From Corynebacterium kroppenstedtii (GTDB lineage: Bacteria > Actinomycetota > Actinomycetes > Mycobacteriales > Mycobacteriaceae), in contig NZ_CP069792.1 of the NCBI RefSeq assembly GCF_016894245.1, positions 1,426,001-1,490,000 on the forward strand: DNA of 64,000 bases, in the 5' to 3' direction. Positions 9,302 to 18,132 of the stretch are shown in pieces (position 1 is the stretch's first letter; each line of letters starts with the position of its first letter). The notes below the pieces were generated by a model. It had not been told where the DNA came from and ran no database searches. It was given only the letters and a program-made list of their open reading frames with translations. The position numbers and the translations under genes were made by a program.

Positions 9302-12300
9302 ATGCCCCACATTCCCGATGGGATTGCTTTTCACGCGAAAGACATTGCTGAGGCGTTACACCGCCCTGTACCTACACGCGAGCAAGCTGCTGTCATTGAG
9401 GCAGATTTAGAGCCACAGCTCGTTGTCGCAGGCGCGGGTGCTGGAAAGACCGAGACGATGGCAGCACGTGCGGTCTTTCTCGTCGCTAATGGATGGGTAT
9501 CCACGGATCAAATACTGGGCCTAACATTCACCCGAAAAGCTGCGGGTGAACTTAATACTCGTATTCGCCATCGTCTCACTCAACTGGCTGCGAGCGACCT
9601 CATCCAATCCCTTCCTCCGAATGACCCACGCCGGAAAAACATGCACGACATCCAGCAAACGGTGGTCACCTATGACTCTTTTATGCAGAAGGTCGTTCAC
9701 GAATTCGGTCTCCTCTTGCCTATCGAACCAGCTGCTCAAGTAGCTGATGGCCCGGAACAATGGTTAACCGCTAACCGAGTCATCAGCGATCTCGGATACG
9801 AGGATGAGTCCGATGACTGTAGCTTTTCACAGGCAAAATCGACCGCCAGACAATACATGCTCGCGCTGTCTGAAGCGATGGACAACCACCTGGCGACTCC
9901 TCAACAAGTGATTGACGAATCCCAGGCATTTATTGACAACGTCGTGAACGCAGAAGGCGTTATCTCCACACGCGGTTCAAACCGTGGCAGGCTGAAAAGC
10001 GATGTAAATAAACTCTGTACACCTCATCAAGATCGCTTGATGCTTCTTAAATATCAGCAAGAGTTCTACAAGAGACTCTCTGACAAACTGCTGATGACGT
10101 ATGGACAGATTACTGCAAAAGCTACGCAGCTAGTCCGAAAGTACCCTGAGATAGGACAGGAATTGCGTACGCGGTACCATGCTATTTTCCTCGACGAATA
10201 TCAGGACACCAACTACGCACAGCATGCTTTTTTAAGTAGTCTTTTTGGTTCTCAGCCTGACTTAGAGGCCACGGGTTCAGTCGATAAACCTGTTGGGGTG
10301 ACAGCGGTGGGGGACCCAATGCAAAGTATCTACGGTTTCCGTGGTGCAAGCCCCGGCAATTTGTATCAATTCCTGGATGATTTTCCCCGGTATCAGGGTG
10401 GTGTTCTTGTTCCCTGTGAAAAGAGGGCTCTCTCTCAATCATTTCGCAACCCGGATGAAGTACTCGAACTAGCCAATGCTATATCGCACGATGCCTTGTC
10501 TGGTGGGGAAGGCTGTGGCTTTGATGCTGTTGACGCTGACTCTTCGGCACTTGTACCGACGTTGAGTAGCGGTAAAGAAGGTAGCGCTGGGGTCGTCTCC
10601 GTGAAATGGGCTCTAGATGAGCGCGATGAAGTCGAGTGGGTTGCCGACGTTTTTGAACAGGAATACCGATCTGCGATGCAGAATAAGTCACAGGGTGAGC
10701 CAACTAAGCCATTTACAGGCGCGATCCTTGTGCGAAAAAATGACCACATAACCCCATTTGCTGAAGCTCTTATGAAGCGAGGCATTCCCGTTGGTATGTC
10801 GCCAGACTCACTCTATGACATCCCCGAAGTCAGGGAGGTCTTGTCTGTACTGCGAGTAGTGGTTGATCCAAGTGATGATGAAGCTACGCTCGAAGTGCTC
10901 AGTAGCCCGCGATGGCGGATGGGAACCCGGGATATCAAAACCCTCAGTAACAGGGCTAAGGACCTTGCTCGAGGATCCGACAATCAATCCGGGACGAGGA
11001 AATCGAAACACAAAGAAATTGATTCCATCGAAATATTTGAAGAAAAAGCTAACGAGCTTGAACTTCCGGGAGATGGAACGGAAGTTAGTCTGGCTGATGC
11101 AATTGCGGATCTTGGAATATCATCAGACCAGGGAAATAAATCGGCGTTCAGCGATGAAGGGCGCATGCGGTTACAGGCATTATCAGCTGAACTGCGGTGG
11201 CTGCGTCGGCAGAGTATGACGGTGCCGCTTCCGGACCTTCTTGCCCAGATTGAGAGCACCTTAAGCATCAGAACTGAGGTGCTTGCTCGCCAAGATCCGT
11301 CCGAGGATGGTGCCGCAGGAACCATTCACCTTGATCGACTACGTGATGTTGCCGAAGACTTCACAGCACGTGGGGGAAGTACACAGGAATTTCTCGAGTA
11401 TCTAAGAGCGGCGGATGAGGCACCGGGAACGACTATAGAAGCCGGAGAAGTCTCTGTTCATTCGGATCAGGTTCAAATTCTCACTGTTCACAGTGCGAAG
11501 GGATTGGAATGGGATGTCGTTGCTGTTCCGTTTTGTGATGACTCAACGTATAACAGTCCAGATCTAAGTTCAGGTTCGAAGCAGAAGAAGGGGAAGAAAA
11601 AAGGAAACTGGACCGGGACGTGGTTGCGAAGCTCGAAAATTCTGCCCTCCGCGCTCCGAGGCGACCCCCGTTCACCCGCTAACCCACTAGGCTTCCCTGT
11701 ATTCAAGGACACCGAGCTGGCGACATGGAAGGACATTCAGTCAGCAGAAAAAGAATATAAAAAAGAGATTGAGAGCGTTGACATAAGGGATTCTGATTTC
11801 CTCTTTTACGTAGCCATCACTAGGAGTGCGCGCCGACTGCTTGTTTCCGGGCACAGTGTTAACCCAGCTAGTAAAAACTACCTTCAGAAGTCACACCGCT
11901 TCTTTCAGGTCCAGAACATCGTCGCAGGCAAATTGGGCATTGATGTCAATGCGCGTTTCGAAGAACTCCAAGCAACTCATGCAGAGGAGCCACTTCGGAT
12001 CACAGCACATTCCGGTGGAGATCACCCAACGTGGAACCTCGACCTCACGGAACCGCCTTTAGAGACCGTGAGCGATGAACCTCAGAGTGAAGCTCCTATA
12101 TGGCCATCCGATCCGCTAGGAGAGCGTCGTGAAGCCGTCGACAAAGCAGCTGAGTTAGTACGGGCAGCTATGGAAGATCTCAAGGCTGAGTCTGCTGACC
12201 CCGGAAAGGGCTACACGCCACAGGCGGACCCCGGTACTTTGGCCGCCACGTGGGAAAATGAGACCACCGCACTGATCGAAGAAGCACGAGCCGCCTACGT

Positions 12301-12982
12301 GAGCCACACCGATGTTCCCCTCGGTTTGGAGTTGACGACCTCGGAAATGATGCTAGCTTCAGCTGACCCCGAAGCATTTGCGCGTCGTCGTGCTCGGCCA
12401 GTGCCCTTCAAACCCAACCCATACGCCAAGAGAGGCACGGCATTTCATAACTGGTTGGAGGCAGAGCTGGGCGGTGCCTCTGCGCTCATCGACGATGATG
12501 AATTGCTAGGCGCAATGGAGGATAGCGACGACGATATTCCTATCTCTCAGCCCGAACTCGATCACCTCAAAAAAGCATTTATGAAGTCACCATGGGCTGG
12601 GAAAACAGCGTGGGACGTTGAACGCCCATTTACTCTGAATCTGGGAGGCTACTTCATCCGTGGCCGCATGGATGCCATCTTCAAGAGCGAGAAGAATGGC
12701 ACACCAGAATGGTTCATCGTCGACTGGAAGACTGGTAAGAAACCTACTGGTCAAGATATGAAAAGAGCAGAGATCCAACTTGCGATGTATAAAGAAGCTC
12801 TGCGCCGACAGTTAGCTGACACAGGTACACCGAACGCCACTATCAGGGCAGCTTTTCACTACGTCAGGCTTAACGAGACCTACGAACCCACTGACTTACC
12901 ATCCCCGGACGAACTCGCTCAGAGTGTCCTTTCTACACTGGACGACTCAGATAATGAACAATCTGGCGATAGTATGCAGTGA
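9302..12982 (+). CDS. adnB: AdnB subunit of the AdnAB helicase-nuclease
   Basis: The active motor subunit of AdnAB. Superfamily 1 helicase motifs are complete: VAGAGAGKTETMAAR (about residue 44), LTFTRKAAGEL, IFLDEYQDT (about 296), AVGDPMQSIYGFRG, TVHSAKGLEWD and FYVAITRSARR. The C-terminal nuclease shows FHNWLEAELG (about 1048), GRMDAIF and VDWKTGKK (about 1140). Length about 1226 residues. An in-frame TTG at 9275 would add nine residues; the ATG at 9302 is preferred because it is preceded by GGAT at a suitable distance and matches the family's N-terminus. The intact motor here and the degenerate one in AdnA fit the known asymmetry of the complex. Confidence 0.92.
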   Translation: MPHIPDGIAFHAKDIAEALHRPVPTREQAAVIEADLEPQLVVAGAGAGKTETMAARAVFLVANGWVSTDQILGLTFTRKAAGELNTRIRHRLTQLAASDLIQSLPPNDPRRKNMHDIQQTVVTYDSFMQKVVHEFGLLLPIEPAAQVADGPEQWLTANRVISDLGYEDESDDCSFSQAKSTARQYMLALSEAMDNHLATPQQVIDESQAFIDNVVNAEGVISTRGSNRGRLKSDVNKLCTPHQDRLMLLKYQQEFYKRLSDKLLMTYGQITAKATQLVRKYPEIGQELRTRYHAIFLDEYQDTNYAQHAFLSSLFGSQPDLEATGSVDKPVGVTAVGDPMQSIYGFRGASPGNLYQFLDDFPRYQGGVLVPCEKRALSQSFRNPDEVLELANAISHDALSGGEGCGFDAVDADSSALVPTLSSGKEGSAGVVSVKWALDERDEVEWVADVFEQEYRSAMQNKSQGEPTKPFTGAILVRKNDHITPFAEALMKRGIPVGMSPDSLYDIPEVREVLSVLRVVVDPSDDEATLEVLSSPRWRMGTRDIKTLSNRAKDLARGSDNQSGTRKSKHKEIDSIEIFEEKANELELPGDGTEVSLADAIADLGISSDQGNKSAFSDEGRMRLQALSAELRWLRRQSMTVPLPDLLAQIESTLSIRTEVLARQDPSEDGAAGTIHLDRLRDVAEDFTARGGSTQEFLEYLRAADEAPGTTIEAGEVSVHSDQVQILTVHSAKGLEWDVVAVPFCDDSTYNSPDLSSGSKQKKGKKKGNWTGTWLRSSKILPSALRGDPRSPANPLGFPVFKDTELATWKDIQSAEKEYKKEIESVDIRDSDFLFYVAITRSARRLLVSGHSVNPASKNYLQKSHRFFQVQNIVAGKLGIDVNARFEELQATHAEEPLRITAHSGGDHPTWNLDLTEPPLETVSDEPQSEAPIWPSDPLGERREAVDKAAELVRAAMEDLKAESADPGKGYTPQADPGTLAATWENETTALIEEARAAYVSHTDVPLGLELTTSEMMLASADPEAFARRRARPVPFKPNPYAKRGTAFHNWLEAELGGASALIDDDELLGAMEDSDDDIPISQPELDHLKKAFMKSPWAGKTAWDVERPFTLNLGGYFIRGRMDAIFKSEKNGTPEWFIVDWKTGKKPTGQDMKRAEIQLAMYKEALRRQLADTGTPNATIRAAFHYVRLNETYEPTDLPSPDELAQSVLSTLDDSDNEQSGDSMQ

Positions 12983-13086
12983 GTAACCGTGTGAACGTGC
13001 GACGTAATGGGGGAGGACAGTTTGCACCTGTCCCTGAAATTAGCCACGTTCCAAACCAGCACACCGACCACCAGCGAGTAAGGAGA

Positions 13087-13113
13087 ATGAAACGCCATGC
13101 GGGTGATACATAA
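13087..13113 (+). CDS. Possible eight-codon leader peptide upstream of the K+ channel gene
   Basis: An ATG at 13087 follows a strong ribosome site (AAGGAG at 13080-13085, close to the start codon) and encodes MKRHAGDT before TAA. The stop overlaps the start codon of the channel gene as TAATG. The channel start has no good ribosome site of its own, so this minicistron could couple ribosomes into it. Supported only by spacing and signals; it may be chance. Confidence 0.35.
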   Translation: MKRHAGDT

Positions 13114-14255
13114 TGCGTGAGCGCTTCAAAGTGCGCGGGGATCAGGCACCCCTCAACAATTTGCCCGTGCATGCGCTGGTCAACATCGTCCGGATTCCCT
13201 CGCAAGCACCCTTGAGTCCTTGGTGGCTGATCGTTCGTCGATTCTTCTATGCGCTGGTCCTGCTCCTTGTAGCATCGGTCATTTGTTGGTTGGACAAAGA
13301 CGGGTACTCAGAGCACCTGACGTTCATCGATGCGCTGTACTATTCCACTGTTTCCTTGACAACAACAGGGTACGGCGACATCACACCCGTCACAGAAAAC
13401 GCGCGCATTGTCAACATCCTGGTCATCACACCAATGCGTATCGTATTCCTGGTCTTATTGGTCGGTACGACACTGTCCGTCTTAACCGAAGCATCCCGTC
13501 GAGCATTACAAATCCAAAGGTGGAGGAGACACTTGCGTAACCATACCGTCGTCGTCGGCTACGGCACCAAAGGCCGATCCGCCGTCTCTGCCCTCGTTGA
13601 AGACGGGGTTCCCCCGAGCCAGATCGTCGTCGTCGACACCGACAAAGATTCTCTGGCCGCCGCCGAAAACAGAGGCCTCGTGACAGTCAACGGGTCCGCC
13701 ACCAAAGCCGATGTCCTCCGCCTAGCAGGTGTATCACGGGCCCGGTCCGTGGTTGTCGCACCCAACATGGACGACACCGCCGTCCTCGTCACGCTATCGG
13801 TCCGTGAAATTGCGCCCTCCGCCACTATCGTGGCCAGTGTCCGCGAATCAGAAAACGTCCACTTGGTGCGACAATCGGGCGCAGACTCAGTTGTTATTTC
13901 CTCCGAAACCGCGGGCCGAATGTTGGGCTTGGCCACGATGACCCCCTCCGTTGTTGAGATGATGGAAGACCTCCTCAGCCCCGATGAAGGATTCTCCATC
14001 GCTGAGCGCGTCGTACGAGACGACGAAGTCGGCGGCCACCCAAGAAACCTCTCCGACATCGTGCTCGGTGTGGTGCGCTCCGGCGAGCTGTACCGCATCG
14101 ATTCCCCCGAAGCCAACGTCGTCGAACAGGGCGACCGGTTGCTCTACGTGCGGCGCGTGTATCCCGCCGAAGGCAGCGACGGACAGGCAAATACCCCACG
14201 CAACCCCAGCGCGAAAAATGTGAAACCCCGCAAGTCCGGGGCGGAAAAGAAGTAG
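13113..14255 (+). CDS. Two-TM potassium channel with RCK (TrkA-N) domain
   Basis: Ion channel subunit of 380 residues in the cytoplasmic membrane. Residues about 33-55 form the first membrane helix, the selectivity filter TTTGYGD lies at about 82-88, and a second helix follows (VFLVLLVGTTL). The cytoplasmic part begins with a Rossmann RCK domain (VVVGYGTKGRSAV, about 145-157, and VVVDTDKDSL) and ends with a TrkA-C-like region (GELYRIDSPEANVVEQGDRLLYV). The homologue Rv3200c occupies the same position after adnB. Nucleotide or ion gating by the RCK domain is known for the family, not shown here. The start overlaps the stop of a short upstream frame. Confidence 0.92.
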   Translation: MRERFKVRGDQAPLNNLPVHALVNIVRIPSQAPLSPWWLIVRRFFYALVLLLVASVICWLDKDGYSEHLTFIDALYYSTVSLTTTGYGDITPVTENARIVNILVITPMRIVFLVLLVGTTLSVLTEASRRALQIQRWRRHLRNHTVVVGYGTKGRSAVSALVEDGVPPSQIVVVDTDKDSLAAAENRGLVTVNGSATKADVLRLAGVSRARSVVVAPNMDDTAVLVTLSVREIAPSATIVASVRESENVHLVRQSGADSVVISSETAGRMLGLATMTPSVVEMMEDLLSPDEGFSIAERVVRDDEVGGHPRNLSDIVLGVVRSGELYRIDSPEANVVEQGDRLLYVRRVYPAEGSDGQANTPRNPSAKNVKPRKSGAEKK

Positions 14256-14295
14256 CAAGCTTCTACGACGATGGCCAACCATGGGAAGGAGAAGG

Positions 14296-16413
14296 ATGGC
14301 CCCTTATCGTAGCCCCCGCAATGGGGCAGGGAATCGCCTTAACCTCTCACTCGAGGAACTCGATTCCGACCAATATGAAGCTGCAACTGCCCCACGAGGC
14401 CCCCTCGCCATCGTCGCCGGAGCAGGAACCGGCAAAACACGCACGATCACCCATCGCATCGCATATCTGATAAATCAAGGATTTGTTACTCCACAACAAG
14501 TCCATGCCGTCACCTTCACCACCAAAGCTGCCGAGGAAATGAGAGAACGCCTCCGCATCATGGGCGCAGGCGCAGTCCAAGCACGAACATTCCACGCTGC
14601 AGCCCGCAAACAGCTCTCCTACTTCTGGCCACGAATAGCAGGCGACCTGCCGTGGAGAATCCTCGATGACAAATTCCGCATGGTGTCCAGGGCACTTCGC
14701 CACACCGGAATCAAAGCCGGGAAAGAGACCATCCGCGACGTCATCGGTGAAATCGAATGGTCCAAAGCTAGGCTGATTTCCGCCGCCGACTACGAAAAAC
14801 GTGTCGAACAACTCCACCGTGAGCCCCCCATTGCGGCAGACAAAGTTGCCGACGCGTACCGCGTCTACGAAGACATTAAGGCGACACCGGAAGGCGTCTT
14901 CCTCGATTTCGACGACCTTCTTCTCTACGTCGCCGGTGCAATGGAAAACCTGCCGGAAGTCGCAGAGGAATTCCGCGCACGATACCGAAGCTTCGTGGTC
15001 GACGAATTCCAGGACGTCACGCCCCTGCAACAACGCGTGTTAGACGGGTGGTTAGGAGACCGCGACGATATCACCGTCGTTGGAGACGCAAACCAAACGA
15101 TCTACTCGTTCACTGGCGCCGATCCATCATTTCTACTTCGGTTCCCCCAACGCTTCGAGAATGCCACCGTCGTCCGGTTGCAGCGCGATTACCGCTCCAC
15201 GCCTCAAGTGGTCGGCCTGGCCAACAAAGTTATTTCTCAGTCACGCGACGGAGTATCAACGGCGGATTTCACACTCGAAGGGCAACGCCCCGCCGGCCCG
15301 GAGCCCGTCTTTGAAGAATTCGACGACGAATCCCTGGAAGCCGCCGTCGTCGCGCGCAGAATTCGCCGGCTCATTGAATCCGGCGCTCCGCCGTCGGAAA
15401 TAGCAATACTGTTCCGGCTCAATGCGCAATCGGAAAAATTTGAGCACGCCCTGGATGAAGCCAACATCCCGCACCATGTCCGCGGTGGAAAGAGCTTCTT
15501 CGACCGCTCTGAGATCACCGGTTCACTGGCAGCCTTAGAGCGTCTGGCCAGTGCTCACATGGAGTCGGGGACTATTCACACCGGCGATGCGCTGGTTTCG
15601 GACATCAAGGCCGTGTTGGCTCGCCAAGGACTGTCCGCCCAAGCCCCGGCCGGAGAGCGGGCACGCGAGCGGTGGGAATCGTTATCCTCCCTCTACCACC
15701 TGATCGCGGATATTGTTCACGCCTCGCCCGGCGCGGACATGCCCGCCGTGATGAGCATCCTCCGCGAGCGCGCCCAATCGAACCGGCCCCCAGCTGGGGT
15801 AGAAGGCGTCACCCTGGCGACGATCCACGCTGCAAAAGGCCTGGAGTGGGACGCCGTATTTGTCGTTGGCCTTGTGGAAGGAACACTACCCATCCGGCAG
15901 GCTATCGCCCTGGGATCGTCGGCAATCGAAGAAGAACGCCGATTACTGTATGTGGCGGTGACCCGTGCGCGTGAGCATCTGCAACTGAGCTGGTCGCTGG
16001 CACGCGAGTCAGGGGGCAGGGCATCCCGGAAACGCACGCGGTTCCTTGACAGCATCGCCCCGACGTCGAAGAGTTCGGCTGACCACCAGCGGAAAAGGAA
16101 GCGTAGTTCACGCTTGTGCTCGGAGTGTGGGGCCACGCTACAAACCCCAGCCGAGAAGGTGATGGGGCATTGCAGCAGGTGTGGCAACGACGTCGACGCC
16201 AACCTTGTTGACGCTCTGCAGCGCTGGAGGCTAAGGCGCGCGCACCAGCAGGGAACGCCTAGCTACACCGTGTTCAGTAATGCCACCATGATGGCCATTG
16301 CAGAGCGGCAACCATCCACCGCACAAGAACTCCTGGACATCAGCGGCATTGGCCCCGCGAAACTGGAACTCTACGGGGACGATATTCTCCGCATCATCGC
16401 TGATTCAACATAA
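14296..16413 (+). CDS. uvrD2: ATP-dependent DNA helicase UvrD2
   Basis: SF1A 3'-5' DNA helicase of DNA repair, about 705 residues. Motifs: VAGAGTGKTRT (about residue 40), TFTTKAAEEM, VDEFQDVTPLQ, VVGDANQTIYSFTGA, TIHAAKGLEWDAVF and YVAVTRAREHL. The C-terminal part distinguishes UvrD2: a zinc-type CSECG...CSRCG tetracysteine at about 607-628 and an HRDC domain ending in LLDISGIGPAKLELYG. The ATG at 14296 follows GGAAGGAGAAGG; another in-frame ATG lies at 14281. The gene begins only 25-40 bases after the channel gene, so nudC and the mycoredoxin gene that often lie between them in relatives are absent here. Confidence 0.94.
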   Translation: MAPYRSPRNGAGNRLNLSLEELDSDQYEAATAPRGPLAIVAGAGTGKTRTITHRIAYLINQGFVTPQQVHAVTFTTKAAEEMRERLRIMGAGAVQARTFHAAARKQLSYFWPRIAGDLPWRILDDKFRMVSRALRHTGIKAGKETIRDVIGEIEWSKARLISAADYEKRVEQLHREPPIAADKVADAYRVYEDIKATPEGVFLDFDDLLLYVAGAMENLPEVAEEFRARYRSFVVDEFQDVTPLQQRVLDGWLGDRDDITVVGDANQTIYSFTGADPSFLLRFPQRFENATVVRLQRDYRSTPQVVGLANKVISQSRDGVSTADFTLEGQRPAGPEPVFEEFDDESLEAAVVARRIRRLIESGAPPSEIAILFRLNAQSEKFEHALDEANIPHHVRGGKSFFDRSEITGSLAALERLASAHMESGTIHTGDALVSDIKAVLARQGLSAQAPAGERARERWESLSSLYHLIADIVHASPGADMPAVMSILRERAQSNRPPAGVEGVTLATIHAAKGLEWDAVFVVGLVEGTLPIRQAIALGSSAIEEERRLLYVAVTRAREHLQLSWSLARESGGRASRKRTRFLDSIAPTSKSSADHQRKRKRSSRLCSECGATLQTPAEKVMGHCSRCGNDVDANLVDALQRWRLRRAHQQGTPSYTVFSNATMMAIAERQPSTAQELLDISGIGPAKLELYGDDILRIIADST

Positions 16414-16475
16414 GGCGGAGGATTAAGAAGGGGGTTGACGTAACCAGCCAACGGTGATGTCAGATCACCGCGCTG

Positions 16476-17435
16476 TTACAGCCAGCGCGGACCGATAATG
16501 CCGCACACAGGGCAATGAGGGTCTCTGGCAATCGGCGACCGCACGACCTCCAACGTCCGAGGATTCATACTTATCGACGCGCCCACCGTCGGCGGGGTCG
16601 GGAGCGACGGAAGAGCGAGCCAGTCACTAAAGACCGACCACTGCGCCGAGATGATCCCGCGGGCGACAGTGACCATCTCGTACGTGAGCGTTAGCGTGCC
16701 AGCACTGCGGCCAGAAATCGCCTCGTTGACCAGATCAGGAGACGCCGTCGCCATATGCATACACAGCGGGCACCCGCTGGCATTGCCGACTAGATGTGCG
16801 GATGACCCGGTCATGGCAGGGCCAATCCTGAGCGCACCATCACGAATGGTCACGAATAAATACGGCTCATCGACGCTGGCCAGCAGACCGGGGGAAGGTA
16901 CAGCCACCGCAACGATACTCGCCCGAGGGGTGGTGCGTTCCGAATCCCGTGGTTCATTCGGCTCAGGCAGGTCCGTGTCGGACGCCAGCGCCCCGCCGGT
17001 AGTCTCAACAACGTTGGGCGAAAGGGTGCGCTGACCGGGAAATATATCGGCAAGTACGTGCGACAATGGCTCTACAGCAATGATCCTGTGTGGGGGCGTG
17101 ACGCTCGTTCTGCTTTGCCCGGGGCGGACATTTCCAGCAACTAGCAGGGGAGTGCGCAGGAGTTCGTCGATAAGGGTGAGTGCGAACGATGAAGACACCA
17201 CCCGCTCGATTCTGCCGATAATTGCCGACGTCGGTTGCGGCGATGAACAAGCGAGGAGTGCCCGGGCGACGCGCTGGGCGGTGGGTCGGTCGGCCATGGG
17301 AATGACTACCGCCGTAGAGGTGTCTGCACCGACGCGAAGCCACCCGTCGGGTTGAACAAAAACGCGGGTCCCGGATGATAAGCAGATAGTGTGTGGCCAC
17401 CGCACGGTGCCCCCTTGGTTTTGTGAACGATTCAT
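16476..17435 (-). CDS. Cyclodehydratase/E1-like zinc protein (TIGR03882-like)
   Basis: 319 residues. Two Cys pairs fit the structural zinc site of E1-like and TOMM cyclodehydratase proteins: CPLCMHMATASPD (about residues 225-240) and CPVCG at the very C-terminus. The N-terminal half has the GTRVFVQPDGWLRVG opening seen in actinobacterial homologues such as Rv3196, which also lies near uvrD2. No precursor peptide or heterocyclase partner gene was seen nearby, so a thiazole/oxazole peptide pathway is not supported; its role is unknown. A GTG at 17405 has a stronger ribosome site (AAGGGGGCACC) than the ATG at 17435 and may be the true start. Converges on uvrD2. Confidence 0.7.
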   Translation of the reverse strand: MNRSQNQGGTVRWPHTICLSSGTRVFVQPDGWLRVGADTSTAVVIPMADRPTAQRVARALLACSSPQPTSAIIGRIERVVSSSFALTLIDELLRTPLLVAGNVRPGQSRTSVTPPHRIIAVEPLSHVLADIFPGQRTLSPNVVETTGGALASDTDLPEPNEPRDSERTTPRASIVAVAVPSPGLLASVDEPYLFVTIRDGALRIGPAMTGSSAHLVGNASGCPLCMHMATASPDLVNEAISGRSAGTLTLTYEMVTVARGIISAQWSVFSDWLALPSLPTPPTVGASISMNPRTLEVVRSPIARDPHCPVCGIIGPRWL

Positions 17436-17522
17436 TGATCTGGATTTCCCCGGCTGTGCTCTGCGGCACAGTGCTATGTGTAGTGTACCGGCACCCCCTT
17501 GGCCACACTGTAGAGTGAAACT

Positions 17523-18080
17523 ATGCCCCCCAGAGTCAAGCGAGACGTCGCTACGGTCGTGGAGGACTTTGCGCCAGAGGTAGAAATACGTCTGTCGTCG
17601 CGGAGGAAGAAAACATTGTCCGCCCGCCGAGAGTCTGGTCGGATCGTCGTCATGGCACCGGCGAGAATGTCGGCCGCAGCGTTGCGTGATTCTGTTGAGT
17701 CCCTTGTTCGTAGGGTGGAAAAGAAATCGTCCGTCGCGGATAAGTCAGATGACGATCTCCACCGGCGGGCCCGTCGTCTGAATGCGAAATATTTGGAAAA
17801 CCGTGCGGAATGGACGGATATTCGGTGGGTGACCAATATGGAGCGTCGGTGGGCTTCATGTTCCACGGATACGGGGAGAATTCGGATTAGTCATTACCTG
17901 AAGGACGTTCCCGATTACGTCCTTGACCAGGTTATTGTTCATGAGCTAGTGCATACCTTCATTCCGAACCACTCGGCAGAATTTTACGCGTGGGCGCACC
18001 GCATTGATTATTGGGAGCGCGCTGATGGGTACTTGGAGGCTTACCAGCGGTGGGGCCGCGGAGGTAGACAGTCCTCGTAG
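17523..18080 (+). CDS. YgjP-type M48-like metallopeptidase (DUF45)
   Basis: 185-residue protein with the zinc-peptidase motif HELVHTFIPNHSAEFY near residue 140, preceded by RRWASCSTDTGRIRISHYL, the hallmark of the YgjP/DUF45 (WLM-like) family. No signal peptide, so it is cytoplasmic. No ribosome site precedes the ATG, and TAGAGT lies seven bases upstream, so a leaderless transcript is likely. It is divergent from the E1-like gene, a pairing conserved in relatives. Substrate unknown. Confidence 0.85.
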   Translation: MPPRVKRDVATVVEDFAPEVEIRLSSRRKKTLSARRESGRIVVMAPARMSAAALRDSVESLVRRVEKKSSVADKSDDDLHRRARRLNAKYLENRAEWTDIRWVTNMERRWASCSTDTGRIRISHYLKDVPDYVLDQVIVHELVHTFIPNHSAEFYAWAHRIDYWERADGYLEAYQRWGRGGRQSS

Positions 18081-18132
18081 TAACGACGACGATCCGCGCC
18101 GAGTCCAAAGGATGGACTAGTTGAAAGGCGGC

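Noticed and set aside
16453..16490. Two adjacent hairpins between uvrD2 and the E1-like gene as terminators
   Set aside because: Perfect six- and eight-base stems but no T run, and the second overlaps coding sequence.
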